Source: Bdellovibrio sp. ZAP7 (lineage in GTDB: Bacteria; Bdellovibrionota; FAC87; UBA2466). From it: a DNA stretch of 36,623 bases. Each line of letters begins with the position of its first letter. The first letter of the stretch is position 1. The DNA is taken from positions 1-36,623 of the forward strand of contig CAMCTJ010000019.1 in NCBI GenBank assembly GCA_945878405.1. The letters run 5' to 3'. A model generated the notes under the pieces. The model ran no database searches, was not told the DNA's origin, and saw only the letters and a program-made list of their open reading frames with translations. The position numbers and the translations under genes are program-made. Of this stretch, positions 15,876 through 24,440 are shown piece by piece.

Positions 15876-16834
15876 ACAGACCTCACTTTTCTAGCGATGA
15901 CACGAGTCTGAGCTGCAAAGTAGGGGATGAGCGTTTTCTCAAGCCCCAAAGCTTTAACCACTTTACCCATAGCCTTTGCTAATTTCGGCAGATAGGCCTC
16001 TAATCGATAAACCAGATAACCAAACTCGAGCCACTGAAAGTGGGGACGGCTTGAAACAACTTCGAAACCGGAAACTTCCAACATGCGCTTCATGGTTTTC
16101 GGTACGAAGTAATAAAGATGGACACTGAGAATGAACCAATAGTTTCGGCCAGCCATTCGCGCCATCCAATTGCCTATGTTGGGATAGTTCACAACAATAT
16201 AACCACCGTCTTTTAAATAACGATTACATCTTTTCAATACATCTTTTGGGTCGAAGGTGTGCTCAAGAACATCCCAGAGAGTCACAACATCCATTTTTTC
16301 GGGGAAAAACGGAACTGTTTCCACGGTCCCGCAAGTGATTCCCACATCATAATTTTTATTTCCGAAATCACTTAAAAACTTGGAGGGTTCTATTCCATAA
16401 GTTTTCCATCCGTTATCTTTAGCAACCTTTAAAAAGAATCCAGCAGCAGCACCCACATCAAGTACAACTCCCTGTTTTACATATTTTTTAACTGCTTTGA
16501 GGCACTGTCCGAAGCTAAGAATCCGACCTTTAGCCTGAGATACATAGGTTGGATCTTCTGTTTCTGTATAGCCTTTAAGAATGAGCTCTCGATTGAGCCG
16601 GGGTGAAGTATAAATCAACGCGCAATGGTTGCACTCTACTAGAGTTTCCTTTGAAACAAAATTTCCTGAAGCGCAATAGGACTTCAGAAGATTCTCAGTG
16701 TCTGGATCGGTAGTCCCTTGGTATTTCACAGTGGCCTGATTAGACCCGCACAAATTGCAAGAAACCTCTTCCCACATGTGAGTGTTAACTTCTTGAGAAA
16801 CAACGACAGGCATTGCGATGGCTTGAGTAGACAT
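15872..16834 (-). CDS. Class I SAM methyltransferase with N-terminal zinc-type CxxC pairs
   Basis: The product is 320 aa. Two cysteine pairs, CNLC (26-29) and CNHC (68-71), form a likely zinc site, an arrangement common in methyltransferases of sugar-modification clusters. The SAM domain follows: motif I VVLDVGAAAGFFLKVA (123-138), GIEPS (147-151) at strand 2, and VVTLWDVLEHTFDP (183-196). The C-terminus has hydrophobic patches (YWFILSVHLYYFV) but no clear TM helix. A strong GGAGG lies upstream of the ATG. It probably methylates a sugar or lipid-linked glycan; the substrate is not deducible. The stop overlaps the FAD gene start. Confidence 0.9.
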   Translation of the reverse strand: MSTQAIAMPVVVSQEVNTHMWEEVSCNLCGSNQATVKYQGTTDPDTENLLKSYCASGNFVSKETLVECNHCALIYTSPRLNRELILKGYTETEDPTYVSQAKGRILSFGQCLKAVKKYVKQGVVLDVGAAAGFFLKVAKDNGWKTYGIEPSKFLSDFGNKNYDVGITCGTVETVPFFPEKMDVVTLWDVLEHTFDPKDVLKRCNRYLKDGGYIVVNYPNIGNWMARMAGRNYWFILSVHLYYFVPKTMKRMLEVSGFEVVSSRPHFQWLEFGYLVYRLEAYLPKLAKAMGKVVKALGLEKTLIPYFAAQTRVIARKVRSV

Positions 16835-16861
16835 GATTCCTCCATGAATCGTGTTAAGAAA

Positions 16862-17800
16862 TTAGGCTGCTTTTTGCAGCTGAAAAACTTGGCCCCGTTC
16901 TGGGGTAGCGTTTCGTCGACGAGCTAGTACCTGCAGTTCAGAGAACTTTACATTAATGGTATTCAGAACCAGTCCTGTCGAAAAAACCGCTATTGAGAGA
17001 AAAGACAGAACCAAAGGTCCAAAGAGACCATTGCTCTGAGTTAGGTGCAGAGGTAACGCTCCTCCAAAAAACAATCCGAAAGCCAAGAGGGTAAAAAACA
17101 ATAAGGGTCGTGTATCTCTGACCAACCATACAATAGTCAAAACGACCTTATAGCCATCAGAAAAGGTTCTTAGCTTGCTGAAACTATTTTCAGGCCGACT
17201 CCCATAGGGCAACGGTATTTCTCGTACCGAGAAACTATTGATCAATGAGTAGACGGTTAACTCGGTTTCAACCTCAAAGCCATCTCTGAGTAACGGAATG
17301 TTTTTAACAAAGTTTCTCGACATCACTCGATAACCGGAACAGATATCGGTAAAGGAACTTTTGAAAAGAAGGTTAATCAGGGTCATGATGAGCGCATTAC
17401 CAAGTCGATGAAATTTACGGAAAGCCGACTCCGCCTCAGCGACTCGACTCCCCACGGTCATGTCGATTCCTCCATTCAGCACCGGATCGATAAGCTCCCA
17501 AACTCTACTAGCATCGTAGGTGTCGTCTGAATCGACCATCACATAAGCATCTGCTTCCACCGCCTCAAACATCCGTCGCACAACATTTCCTTTTCCCCTC
17601 TGAGGAACATGAATCACTTGGGCCTTCTCACGAAGTGCAATTTCAACACTTCGGTCAGTAGAGCCATTATCAAAAACATAAATGTCTGCCTGAGGTATCT
17701 GCTTTCTAAAATCGCGAATTACCTTTGCGAGAGTAGGCTCTTCGTTCAGACAAGGAAGTAGAAGAGCGATTTTGGCGGATTGATTATTGCTTGTGTTCAT
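16862..17800 (-). CDS. Family 2 glycosyltransferase, polyprenyl-phosphate sugar synthase type
   Basis: The product is 312 aa. GT-A fold: ALLLPCLNEEPTLAKVI (12-28), DNGSTDRS (44-51), RGKGNVVRRMFEA (68-80) and the metal-binding VDSDDTYD (89-96). GYRVMSRNF (156-164) is typical of the DPM1/GtrB/ArnC branch. Two C-terminal TM helices (about 232-252 and 258-282) place it at the inner membrane. Enzymes of this branch load a sugar onto polyprenyl phosphate, which fits the GT-C transferase at the end of the same gene run. GGGGA about 7 nt before the ATG is the ribosome site. It is the first gene of the module. Confidence 0.92.
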   Translation of the reverse strand: MNTSNNQSAKIALLLPCLNEEPTLAKVIRDFRKQIPQADIYVFDNGSTDRSVEIALREKAQVIHVPQRGKGNVVRRMFEAVEADAYVMVDSDDTYDASRVWELIDPVLNGGIDMTVGSRVAEAESAFRKFHRLGNALIMTLINLLFKSSFTDICSGYRVMSRNFVKNIPLLRDGFEVETELTVYSLINSFSVREIPLPYGSRPENSFSKLRTFSDGYKVVLTIVWLVRDTRPLLFFTLLAFGLFFGGALPLHLTQSNGLFGPLVLSFLSIAVFSTGLVLNTINVKFSELQVLARRRNATPERGQVFQLQKAA

Positions 17801-17890
17801 AAGGAGTCCCCTTGCCTTCCTTATCGGATTGTGAAGAAATTTTCATAATGGGGTGGTGCGTCAGGGGATTTTGTGCTATTTCAGAAAATA

Positions 17891-18385
17891 ATGAAATCCA
17901 ATCCTAAATCTTTTTGGCTCATGAAGTCGGAACCAAACGTCTTTTCTTTCGAAGACTTACTGAAAGCCCCGAAAAAGACTACCCATTGGGAAGGGGTCCG
18001 AAATTATCAAGCGCGTAATTTAATGAGGGATCAATTCAAACTGGGCGATCTCGTTCTGTTTTATCACAGCAATGCGGAACCCACAGGTATTTTTGGGGTT
18101 TGTGAAGTCGTTAAAGAAGCTTATCCCGATTCCTCAGCATGGGATTCCAAAAACAAATACTTTGATTCAGACAGTAAGAAGAAAGGGATTAATCCTTGGG
18201 TGATGGTCGATATAAAAGCCGTTTCCCGTTTTTCAATTCCTGTCTTGCGAGACACGCTCAAAGATTCATCTGCCCTGAAAGAGATGTTGGTCTTAAAAAA
18301 AGGAAGTCGCTTATCTGTGCAACCGGTAACCGAATCTGAGTTTCAACATATCCTGCAGCTTGGAAAACCCATCGCTATTAAATAA
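17891..18385 (+). CDS. EVE-domain protein (Thy28-like)
   Basis: The product is 164 aa. KSFWLMKSEPNVFSFEDL (7-24), HWEGVRNYQARNLMRDQFKLGDLVLFYHSN (about 33-62), GIFGVCEVV, and PWVMVDIKAV are the successive hallmarks of the EVE domain (PF01878, PUA-like). EVE domains are known or proposed to recognise modified bases. The ATG at 17891 gives the normal family start but has no ribosome site. GTG at 17873 has AGGGGA 4 nt upstream and would add six residues, so it remains possible. The stop is 3 nt before greB, so the two are very likely co-transcribed. Confidence 0.92.
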   Translation: MKSNPKSFWLMKSEPNVFSFEDLLKAPKKTTHWEGVRNYQARNLMRDQFKLGDLVLFYHSNAEPTGIFGVCEVVKEAYPDSSAWDSKNKYFDSDSKKKGINPWVMVDIKAVSRFSIPVLRDTLKDSSALKEMLVLKKGSRLSVQPVTESEFQHILQLGKPIAIK

Positions 18386-18388
18386 GTC

Positions 18389-18964
18389 ATGAGCAAAGCA
18401 TTTACAAAAGAGGGAAACGGCGAGGATCTCGAGTTAGATCTTAATGCCAAAGAGGACGATTCCCCGAACGACCCCTTAGCGGGCAAAAAAAATTATATCA
18501 CTCCTCAAGGAGCTGAAAAGCTGAGGACTGAGTTAAAACATCTTCTAAATGATGAGCGGCCAGAGCTTGTTAAGGTAATTCAGTGGGCAGCATCCAATGG
18601 CGATCGCTCTGAAAATGCGGACTATATTTACGGAAAACGCCGTTTGCGTGAAATTGATAGGCGAATTCGTTTTCTCTCAAAGAGATTAGAGCTCGCAGAA
18701 ATTATTGATCCCTTAAATCAACACTCCGACAAAATCCTTTTTGGAGCTACGGTAACGGTGCTTGATGAGGCCGGTAACACCAAGCGGTTTTCTATTGTTG
18801 GTGTTGATGAAACAAATGTAAAAGATGGATTGATCAGTTGGGTTTCTCCAGTGGGAAAAGCTCTTCTCCAAGCAAAAAAGGGAGACACAGTAACAATTCG
18901 CTCTCCAAAAGGAGAAGAAGACTGGGAAATTCAGAACGTTGAGTACAAAGCTATTCCCTCTTGA
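18389..18964 (+). CDS. greB: Transcription elongation factor GreB
   Basis: The product is 191 aa. The GreB signature is almost intact: YITPQGAEKLRTELKHLL (about 36-53) and ERPELVKVIQWAASNGDRSE, then YIYGKRRLREIDRRIRF. The coiled-coil tip acids (D and E in GDRSENAD) needed to stimulate RNA-polymerase transcript cleavage are present. The C-terminal FKBP-like domain runs from about 118 to the end. An extra acidic stretch of about 35 residues (GNGEDLELDLNAKEDDSPND) precedes the usual start; this is uncommon. The gene converges with and overlaps the next gene by 14 nt. Confidence 0.95.
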   Translation: MSKAFTKEGNGEDLELDLNAKEDDSPNDPLAGKKNYITPQGAEKLRTELKHLLNDERPELVKVIQWAASNGDRSENADYIYGKRRLREIDRRIRFLSKRLELAEIIDPLNQHSDKILFGATVTVLDEAGNTKRFSIVGVDETNVKDGLISWVSPVGKALLQAKKGDTVTIRSPKGEEDWEIQNVEYKAIPS

Positions 18965-19865
18965 GGGCCAAGCTCTTCTGCAACACTTCTAACTTCTTTG
19001 CAAAAGCAGTTCTTTCGGATGCTGACAAAGCGGAATACTGATTCTGACATTTGACTTCACTGAAGTTACTTACACAATAATGAACTAGCTTCTGATCGAG
19101 CATTTCACGAGATGTTCTAGTGAACAAAAAGATGTTGAGCGTGATAAACAGAATGGCAGAAACAGAAAAGCTAACTAAATTAGCCCATTCCTTTCGTAGG
19201 TGCTTGATAACGACCCAGTGATGAATCAAAACAAAAGAAATCCCCACTCCACAAATAAGAATAAGTCTTTCCCCAAAAAGAGATAAGAGATTGTTAGAAA
19301 GACCAGCGGCAATATCAATCTTTCCCACTAAGCCTAAAATAAATAAAAGCATCGGAAGCGGGAGCAATCCGATTAATCCTAAAGTGGTGAGTTCGAGATC
19401 TCCCCAATGGAAATACTGGCTGTGTGCAATTTCCGGTTGCTTGAGCCGAACCAATAAATCATTAATCACTCGACAGGCCCGTCTTCGAATGCGAACGCCC
19501 CAAAATCCCGTGGGTTCTATTTTGAGCTCTTTCGGTAAGTGAAATAGCGATAACCAACGCATTTTCGAACTCACTTCAATCCACGATTTCAAAACCACTC
19601 TTCCCTCTTCGTGGCGCACTTCAAGAAAAGTAACAAAGGAATCAGGAGCCATTCCTTTCTGATAAAGCCTCTTTTTTGATTTATAAGCCACCATGTGAAA
19701 TCCTGTTTCTCGAGCCCAGGATTCAATGGCAAACCAGGCCTCACTCCTGACCCGACAATCTCGAGTCCAATGATCGTAATTATCAAATTCCTCTACATCC
19801 AAGACACGTCGAGGTGCCGTTTTCGATGCTTTGGTAGGCTGTTTTTTCCAAAATTGTGAGTCCAC
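18951..19865 (-). CDS. Hypothetical membrane protein
   Basis: The product is 304 aa and not recognised. The basic, aromatic N-terminal half (YDHWTRDCRVRSEAWFAIESW, with a FHMVAYKSKKRLYQKGM segment) has no signal peptide. Three TM helices follow (about 158-180, 195-213 and 226-246). The C-terminal 50 residues are soluble with two cysteines (HYCVSNFSEVKCQNQY). The start is GTG at 19865; an in-frame TAA lies about 35 nt upstream, so no longer form is possible. The ribosome site is poor. It lies 95 nt after the barrel gene on the same strand. Confidence 0.75.
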   Translation of the reverse strand: MDSQFWKKQPTKASKTAPRRVLDVEEFDNYDHWTRDCRVRSEAWFAIESWARETGFHMVAYKSKKRLYQKGMAPDSFVTFLEVRHEEGRVVLKSWIEVSSKMRWLSLFHLPKELKIEPTGFWGVRIRRRACRVINDLLVRLKQPEIAHSQYFHWGDLELTTLGLIGLLPLPMLLFILGLVGKIDIAAGLSNNLLSLFGERLILICGVGISFVLIHHWVVIKHLRKEWANLVSFSVSAILFITLNIFLFTRTSREMLDQKLVHYCVSNFSEVKCQNQYSALSASERTAFAKKLEVLQKSLALKRE

Positions 19866-19960
19866 GGAGGAGTATTGGGAGCAAGTCCGATGCCATTTTT
19901 AAACAAATTCTAGGCATCGCATTCAATCGGAATACAGAACACAGCGACAAAAACTGGCTC

Positions 19961-20815
19961 TTAGCGAGATTTATTCCAGATGGTATTCCAGTTTTCCTCT
20001 TTTGAGGTTTGGATGTATTTATCCGCGGGAGGTGTCCACAGCCAAACAAACCCCACCGTGACGGTATGCGGATTGGAACGGTAAAGTCCCGTAAAGTTCA
20101 CGGATTTGGATATAGGAAAGGTGGTACCGGCAATTCCAGCAATTTGATTGTCATTGGAAAATCCATCCTGTTGTCTCGAGAATTTCATTCCCAAAGAGTA
20201 GGCAAAGCTTTCTTGGTAAGTAGTTAGCGTCACATTAGCTGCGTACTGATCGATAATCCCTTTTCCTTTGGGTTTAGCGGGGAACAAGATATCAGCGGAA
20301 AGGGTCTGCTTTCCAAGTCGTCCCAATCCAATTCCTGCTCCAATTTGGGATTCCTCGCCTAGATGATACGCGACCGCCCCAACTCGAAACGTAGGCGATA
20401 AAGTGAGAATGGAGGACACATCCGTTTCAACCGGAGAGGTACTTTCTATAATGGCTTTTCTAAATGACACTCCAACAGATAACCGACTTATCCGAAGTGA
20501 CAAACCAGAAAAAACCGAGTCGTAAACAGAGCCATCTTGATAACTTCCCGAAAAGCCTAGATTGATTCCCAACATTCGATTGGAATAGGCTGCAGAGACC
20601 AAGTAGGAGTGAGCATCCTCTTGTGATAACGGAGGAGAATAAAGAACTTTGGCTTCTTGTCTCCAGTCGAGTGACATGGCAGCCGCATTTACAAGACCGG
20701 CCGATGAAAACGCAGGAAAAAGCAGCCCCCCTGGCAGCGACGAGAGCTTATCAGCCGTCGCCAGACGGCAGAACAAAACCATTAACAATAGAATGTGTTT
20801 TCGTTTAGCCATCAT
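19961..20815 (-). CDS. Exported beta-barrel protein, OM type
   Basis: The product is 284 aa, or 283 from the second ATG. Signal peptide about 1-21 (ILLLMVLFCRLATA). The mature part has a run of G-rich amphipathic strands (NRMLGINLGFSGSYQDG, SRLSVGVSFRKAII, SQIGAGIGLGRLG, VTVGFVWLW), fitting a mid-size outer-membrane barrel of the FadL/OmpP1 look, but I cannot assign a family. About 20 residues follow the last strand, so the usual terminal aromatic is absent. The start lies 11 nt inside the 3' end of the Calx-beta lipoprotein gene, so the two are probably translationally linked and may work together. Confidence 0.75.
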   Translation of the reverse strand: MMAKRKHILLLMVLFCRLATADKLSSLPGGLLFPAFSSAGLVNAAAMSLDWRQEAKVLYSPPLSQEDAHSYLVSAAYSNRMLGINLGFSGSYQDGSVYDSVFSGLSLRISRLSVGVSFRKAIIESTSPVETDVSSILTLSPTFRVGAVAYHLGEESQIGAGIGLGRLGKQTLSADILFPAKPKGKGIIDQYAANVTLTTYQESFAYSLGMKFSRQQDGFSNDNQIAGIAGTTFPISKSVNFTGLYRSNPHTVTVGFVWLWTPPADKYIQTSKEENWNTIWNKSR

Positions 20816-23345
20816 TAAACTTGGAATATTTCCGAGCTAAATAAGATTCAATTTCTTGCACACTATTCAATTTGGGATCGGGATTCACCCACAGCACCTC
20901 ACTCAACTTTCCTTGAAATTCACTAGTCCAATACTCAATGTGAGATTGATCAATTTTCTCTATTTCCATTTCCTCGCCGGTAACGGCATAAATAATATCG
21001 TTTGCTGACGGAGACATTTTCAATTCGAGAGCTTTCCAAAGCCACTCCCAATCCCTGCTTTCTGTCGCGGGAAATCTCAGCCAACTCGAGAAAAACCACT
21101 GAGCATCTGGGATTTTTGAAAAACTCATTTCAGGCTCTGAGTAGCGAGGAGTCCAACTTAAAATTTTTTGGTCTTGATCTTTAACAACGCCAAAATCGGC
21201 ATCCAACCAGAGTCTGGTATGATTCAAAGCAAAGTCTCGATCATTATCCGTAATACTGACTGTATGAGTGTTTGGGTTTCCCAAGTTACCATTGGTCACT
21301 GAGCCTATGGTTAATGCCACAGTTTCAGTAGCCTCTGGACCGGCATCATTCACAACGCTAAAGGTAAAAACCTTATCAGTAGTTCCAGGCGTAATGATTA
21401 CTGATCCGGATTGAAGACCATGGTCCGATGGATAAGAGGCAGTCCCTGAAGCAGTATAGGGAATAGTTACAGGAAAGTCTGAAGGATTCGTCATGACAAA
21501 AAGCACATAAACCAACCCAGCTGCTTCAGTGACTGTTTGAGCAGATGCCGAGAAACTTACGCTCGGAACAGGATCGTCATTGTTCACAGTTATCGTGTGG
21601 GTAGTCGTAACACCTAAGGTTCCATACGTTGGAGTTCCCAGATTCAGCACAATCGTTTCATTGTTTTCGTAAGTATTTTCGCCATTAATTGAAATTGAAA
21701 TATCGCCACTAGAGCTTCCCGCAGGAATTACCAAAGGTGAAGAAGTGGTAGCACTATAATCGGTTATAGAAGTAGCGGTTCCCCCTAAGCTAAAGGGAAT
21801 CGTCGCACTCACCCCACTGACAGAGCTTAAATTGACCGAAATATTTAAGGTCGTCGTCCCACTATCTCCCTCTGTTAAGGACTGAGCACTGCTTGAAAAG
21901 TTTATGGTGGGTGCTGGGTCATTATTAGTAATCGTAACAGTTTGAACCATAACTCCTGAAACCGTAGCATTCGTCGGAGTTTCCATCGTCAAAATGACTG
22001 TCTCGCTATTTTCGTAACGGGTATCGTTGTTAACAGTAAATGAAGTCGTTGCGGAACTTGTTCCCGCAGGAATAGTAAGGGTTCCCGCTGTTAGATTGTG
22101 ATCAGAGGGATAAGAAGCCGTTCCGGATACAGTAAAAGGAACCTGCACGTTTTGGCCACTCACCGCACTCAAATTAACCTGTACTGTCACAGTGCCCACT
22201 GCCTCCGAGACACTTTGAGTAGCGGAACTGAACTGAACTGTAGGCGTGGGATCATCGTTATTTATGGTGATAGTTTGAGAACTTGGTGAACCTGTATTTC
22301 CATTGGTAACTGTCCCCAAAGTAACAATTACCGTTTCATTCGGCTCGTCTAAAGAATCACTCACAATATTAAAACTAATAGACCCGCTGGTGCTTCCCGG
22401 AGCAATGGTCAGACTGCCGCTCGATAAATTATGATCTCCTGGGTTCGAGGCAGTTCCTGAAATCGTGTAGGGAACTGTGACTTCAAGTAAGTAGGTTTTA
22501 CTCATTGAAAACTGAACAGTCACGGTGCCAGCAGACTCCGAGACTGATTGCGTGGCGGCAGTTAAAAACACAGTGGGTTGATTATCATTATCAACTACGG
22601 TCACCGTATGGGTGGTCGAGGCCCCTAAGTGAGCTCCGCTGGGGGCGTCTAGATCGACGATGATTGTATTGTCAGCATTAATGACAAAATTATCGATTAG
22701 ATTGATTTGAATATTCCCACTGGTTTGTCCGGCGGGAATCGTAATACTGGCAGCGGAAGTAAAGTCTATTCCCTGACCTGCTGTACCTGAAAAATGATAC
22801 GGAATAACGGCGTCCGATTCGGAAGCATATTCTAAAGCAACGGGAATAGACACTGTTCCCGCTCCCTCCGATACGGTCTGACTTGTGTTTACAAAGTTAA
22901 CATTGGGCGAAAGATCTGCTTCGACAATAGTTAAAGTGTGGGTCGTCAAATCTCCGAGATCAGCCCCTTCCGGATTTCCGAGAGTGACAGTGAGTGTCTT
23001 ATCCCCCTCAAAAACAATGTTGTGATAAATCGGAACTCGAATTTTTGCCTCTCGTGAGTCAGGAGGAAAAACAATGATTCCATTGGTTAGCCCATGATTG
23101 GTACCGAGTTGTGCGGTCCCCGAAACAGAAAACGGAACTTTGATTTCTCGATTGGTAATCGAGTTGGGTGAGTTCACATCGCCCACCCCAATTTTAGAGG
23201 AACGATTTAATTTCACTTTGATTTCCGCAGTTCCCGCTGTTTCCACAACTGATTGGCTGGCTTCGGAAAAAAAGACACGTGTAGAGTCGTTGCAACCCAC
23301 TAGGAGAAACATAAGAAAAAGTAGTAGGATTCTGAAATCTTCCAT
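20805..23345 (-). CDS. Calx-beta repeat lipoprotein with lectin-like C-terminus
   Basis: The product is 846 aa. The lipoprotein signal peptide ends in LLVGC (Cys18), followed by N-D, an Asp at +3. Six Calx-beta repeats of about 105 aa follow, each opening with a V-x-F...QSVSE-x-x-G strand and closing with HT(L/V)T(I/V)-x-x-(N/D)D. Acidic residues at repeat ends fit Ca2+ binding. After the last repeat, RLWLDADFGVVKDQDQKILSW and, at the end, SEVLWVN...VQEIESYLARKY match the first and last elements of a LamG/concanavalin-like domain, but only about 140 aa lie between, so the domain is compact or reduced. Such proteins mediate adhesion or surface contacts; that role is inferred. Confidence 0.9.
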   Translation of the reverse strand: MEDFRILLLFLMFLLVGCNDSTRVFFSEASQSVVETAGTAEIKVKLNRSSKIGVGDVNSPNSITNREIKVPFSVSGTAQLGTNHGLTNGIIVFPPDSREAKIRVPIYHNIVFEGDKTLTVTLGNPEGADLGDLTTHTLTIVEADLSPNVNFVNTSQTVSEGAGTVSIPVALEYASESDAVIPYHFSGTAGQGIDFTSAASITIPAGQTSGNIQINLIDNFVINADNTIIVDLDAPSGAHLGASTTHTVTVVDNDNQPTVFLTAATQSVSESAGTVTVQFSMSKTYLLEVTVPYTISGTASNPGDHNLSSGSLTIAPGSTSGSISFNIVSDSLDEPNETVIVTLGTVTNGNTGSPSSQTITINNDDPTPTVQFSSATQSVSEAVGTVTVQVNLSAVSGQNVQVPFTVSGTASYPSDHNLTAGTLTIPAGTSSATTSFTVNNDTRYENSETVILTMETPTNATVSGVMVQTVTITNNDPAPTINFSSSAQSLTEGDSGTTTLNISVNLSSVSGVSATIPFSLGGTATSITDYSATTSSPLVIPAGSSSGDISISINGENTYENNETIVLNLGTPTYGTLGVTTTHTITVNNDDPVPSVSFSASAQTVTEAAGLVYVLFVMTNPSDFPVTIPYTASGTASYPSDHGLQSGSVIITPGTTDKVFTFSVVNDAGPEATETVALTIGSVTNGNLGNPNTHTVSITDNDRDFALNHTRLWLDADFGVVKDQDQKILSWTPRYSEPEMSFSKIPDAQWFFSSWLRFPATESRDWEWLWKALELKMSPSANDIIYAVTGEEMEIEKIDQSHIEYWTSEFQGKLSEVLWVNPDPKLNSVQEIESYLARKYSKFNDG

Positions 23346-23416
23346 GATGCTCTTTATCGGTTAAAAGGAGAGTACCCTCTAGACGAATTTTTGGAGCTGT
23401 GCGACACTTCGTAATT

Positions 23417-24388
23417 ATGAAATTCAATACGACTAAAGACCCTCAGTCAGGAATCTATCCTCCCATCGAACCTTTTCGCACCACGAAACTTAAAGTTTCT
23501 GCTGTGCACGAAGTGTATGTTGAGGAATCCGGCAATCCCGAAGGAAAGCCTGTTATTTTTTGTCACGGTGGGCCTGGTGGAGCTATTGAAGCAAAACACC
23601 GCCAGCTCTTTAATCCAGAAGCTTATCGAGCCATTCTTTTCGATCAGCGAGGCTGCGGAAAGAGTACTCCCTATGCTTGTTTAGAAGAAAATACTACTTG
23701 GGATCTCGTTGCTGACATGGAACGCATTCGAGAGGAGTTCGGGATCGATCAGTGGCAGGTTTTTGGAGGTTCCTGGGGAAGCACGTTAGCTCTCGCCTAT
23801 GCAGAAACTCACCCTGAAAGGGTAACTGAATTGGTTCTTCGAGGGGTTTTTCTCTTAAGAAAACAAGAGATCGATTGGTTTTATCAAGAAGGAGCTAGCT
23901 GGATTTATCCCGATGCATGGAAGAGCTATCTAAACTTTATTCCTGAGTCAGAAAGAAGAGACCTTGTAGGCGCCTACAATAAAAGAATCATGAGTACTAA
24001 CAAAGAAACCGCCATGAGTGCTTGTAAAGAGTGGAGTCTCTGGGAAGGAAGAACTAGTAAACTTTTTCCAGATGAAAAATTTATTCAGGGGTATGGAACC
24101 GATGAATTTGCCCTCGCATTTGCGCGTATCGAATCTCATTATTTCGTGAATGGCGGTTTTTTTAAAGAAGATGGTTGGTTGCTCAAAAATGCAAACCGCA
24201 TAAAAGACGTTCCCGGACATATTATTCAGGGACGCTACGACGTTGTTTGTCCAATGAAAAGCGCATGGGATCTTCATCAGGCATGGCCTAAGTCGAAGCT
24301 TTTGATTATCCCTGATTCCGGTCACTCGGCATTTGAAAGAGGAATTGCTAAATCTTTAGTTGACGCAACTGACTCTTACGCGCGTTAA
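23417..24388 (+). CDS. pip: Proline iminopeptidase (alpha/beta hydrolase)
   Basis: The product is 323 aa, cytoplasmic, releasing N-terminal proline from peptides. The oxyanion motif HGGPGG is at 50-55, DQRGCGKS at 76-83, the nucleophile Ser119 is in GGSWGS, Asp275 is in GRYDVVCP and His303 in DSGHS. IYPPIEPFRTTKLKV at 13-27 is the family N-terminus. The ATG at 23417 is chosen; GTG at 23399 would add six residues, with GGAG too close to it. It is divergent from the Calx-beta gene. The caspase-like gene follows after 52 nt. Confidence 0.94.
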   Translation: MKFNTTKDPQSGIYPPIEPFRTTKLKVSAVHEVYVEESGNPEGKPVIFCHGGPGGAIEAKHRQLFNPEAYRAILFDQRGCGKSTPYACLEENTTWDLVADMERIREEFGIDQWQVFGGSWGSTLALAYAETHPERVTELVLRGVFLLRKQEIDWFYQEGASWIYPDAWKSYLNFIPESERRDLVGAYNKRIMSTNKETAMSACKEWSLWEGRTSKLFPDEKFIQGYGTDEFALAFARIESHYFVNGGFFKEDGWLLKNANRIKDVPGHIIQGRYDVVCPMKSAWDLHQAWPKSKLLIIPDSGHSAFERGIAKSLVDATDSYAR

Positions 24389-24440
24389 AGTTTTTTGATG
24401 GTTTTCCGAAGAGGACAGAAATGTCCAAGGAAGGAAGACT

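Noticed and set aside
23346-23398. Imperfect palindrome between the Calx-beta gene and pip as an operator or terminator
   Set aside because: The arms are only 4-6 nt, with no U-run and no matching promoter boxes; not enough to call.
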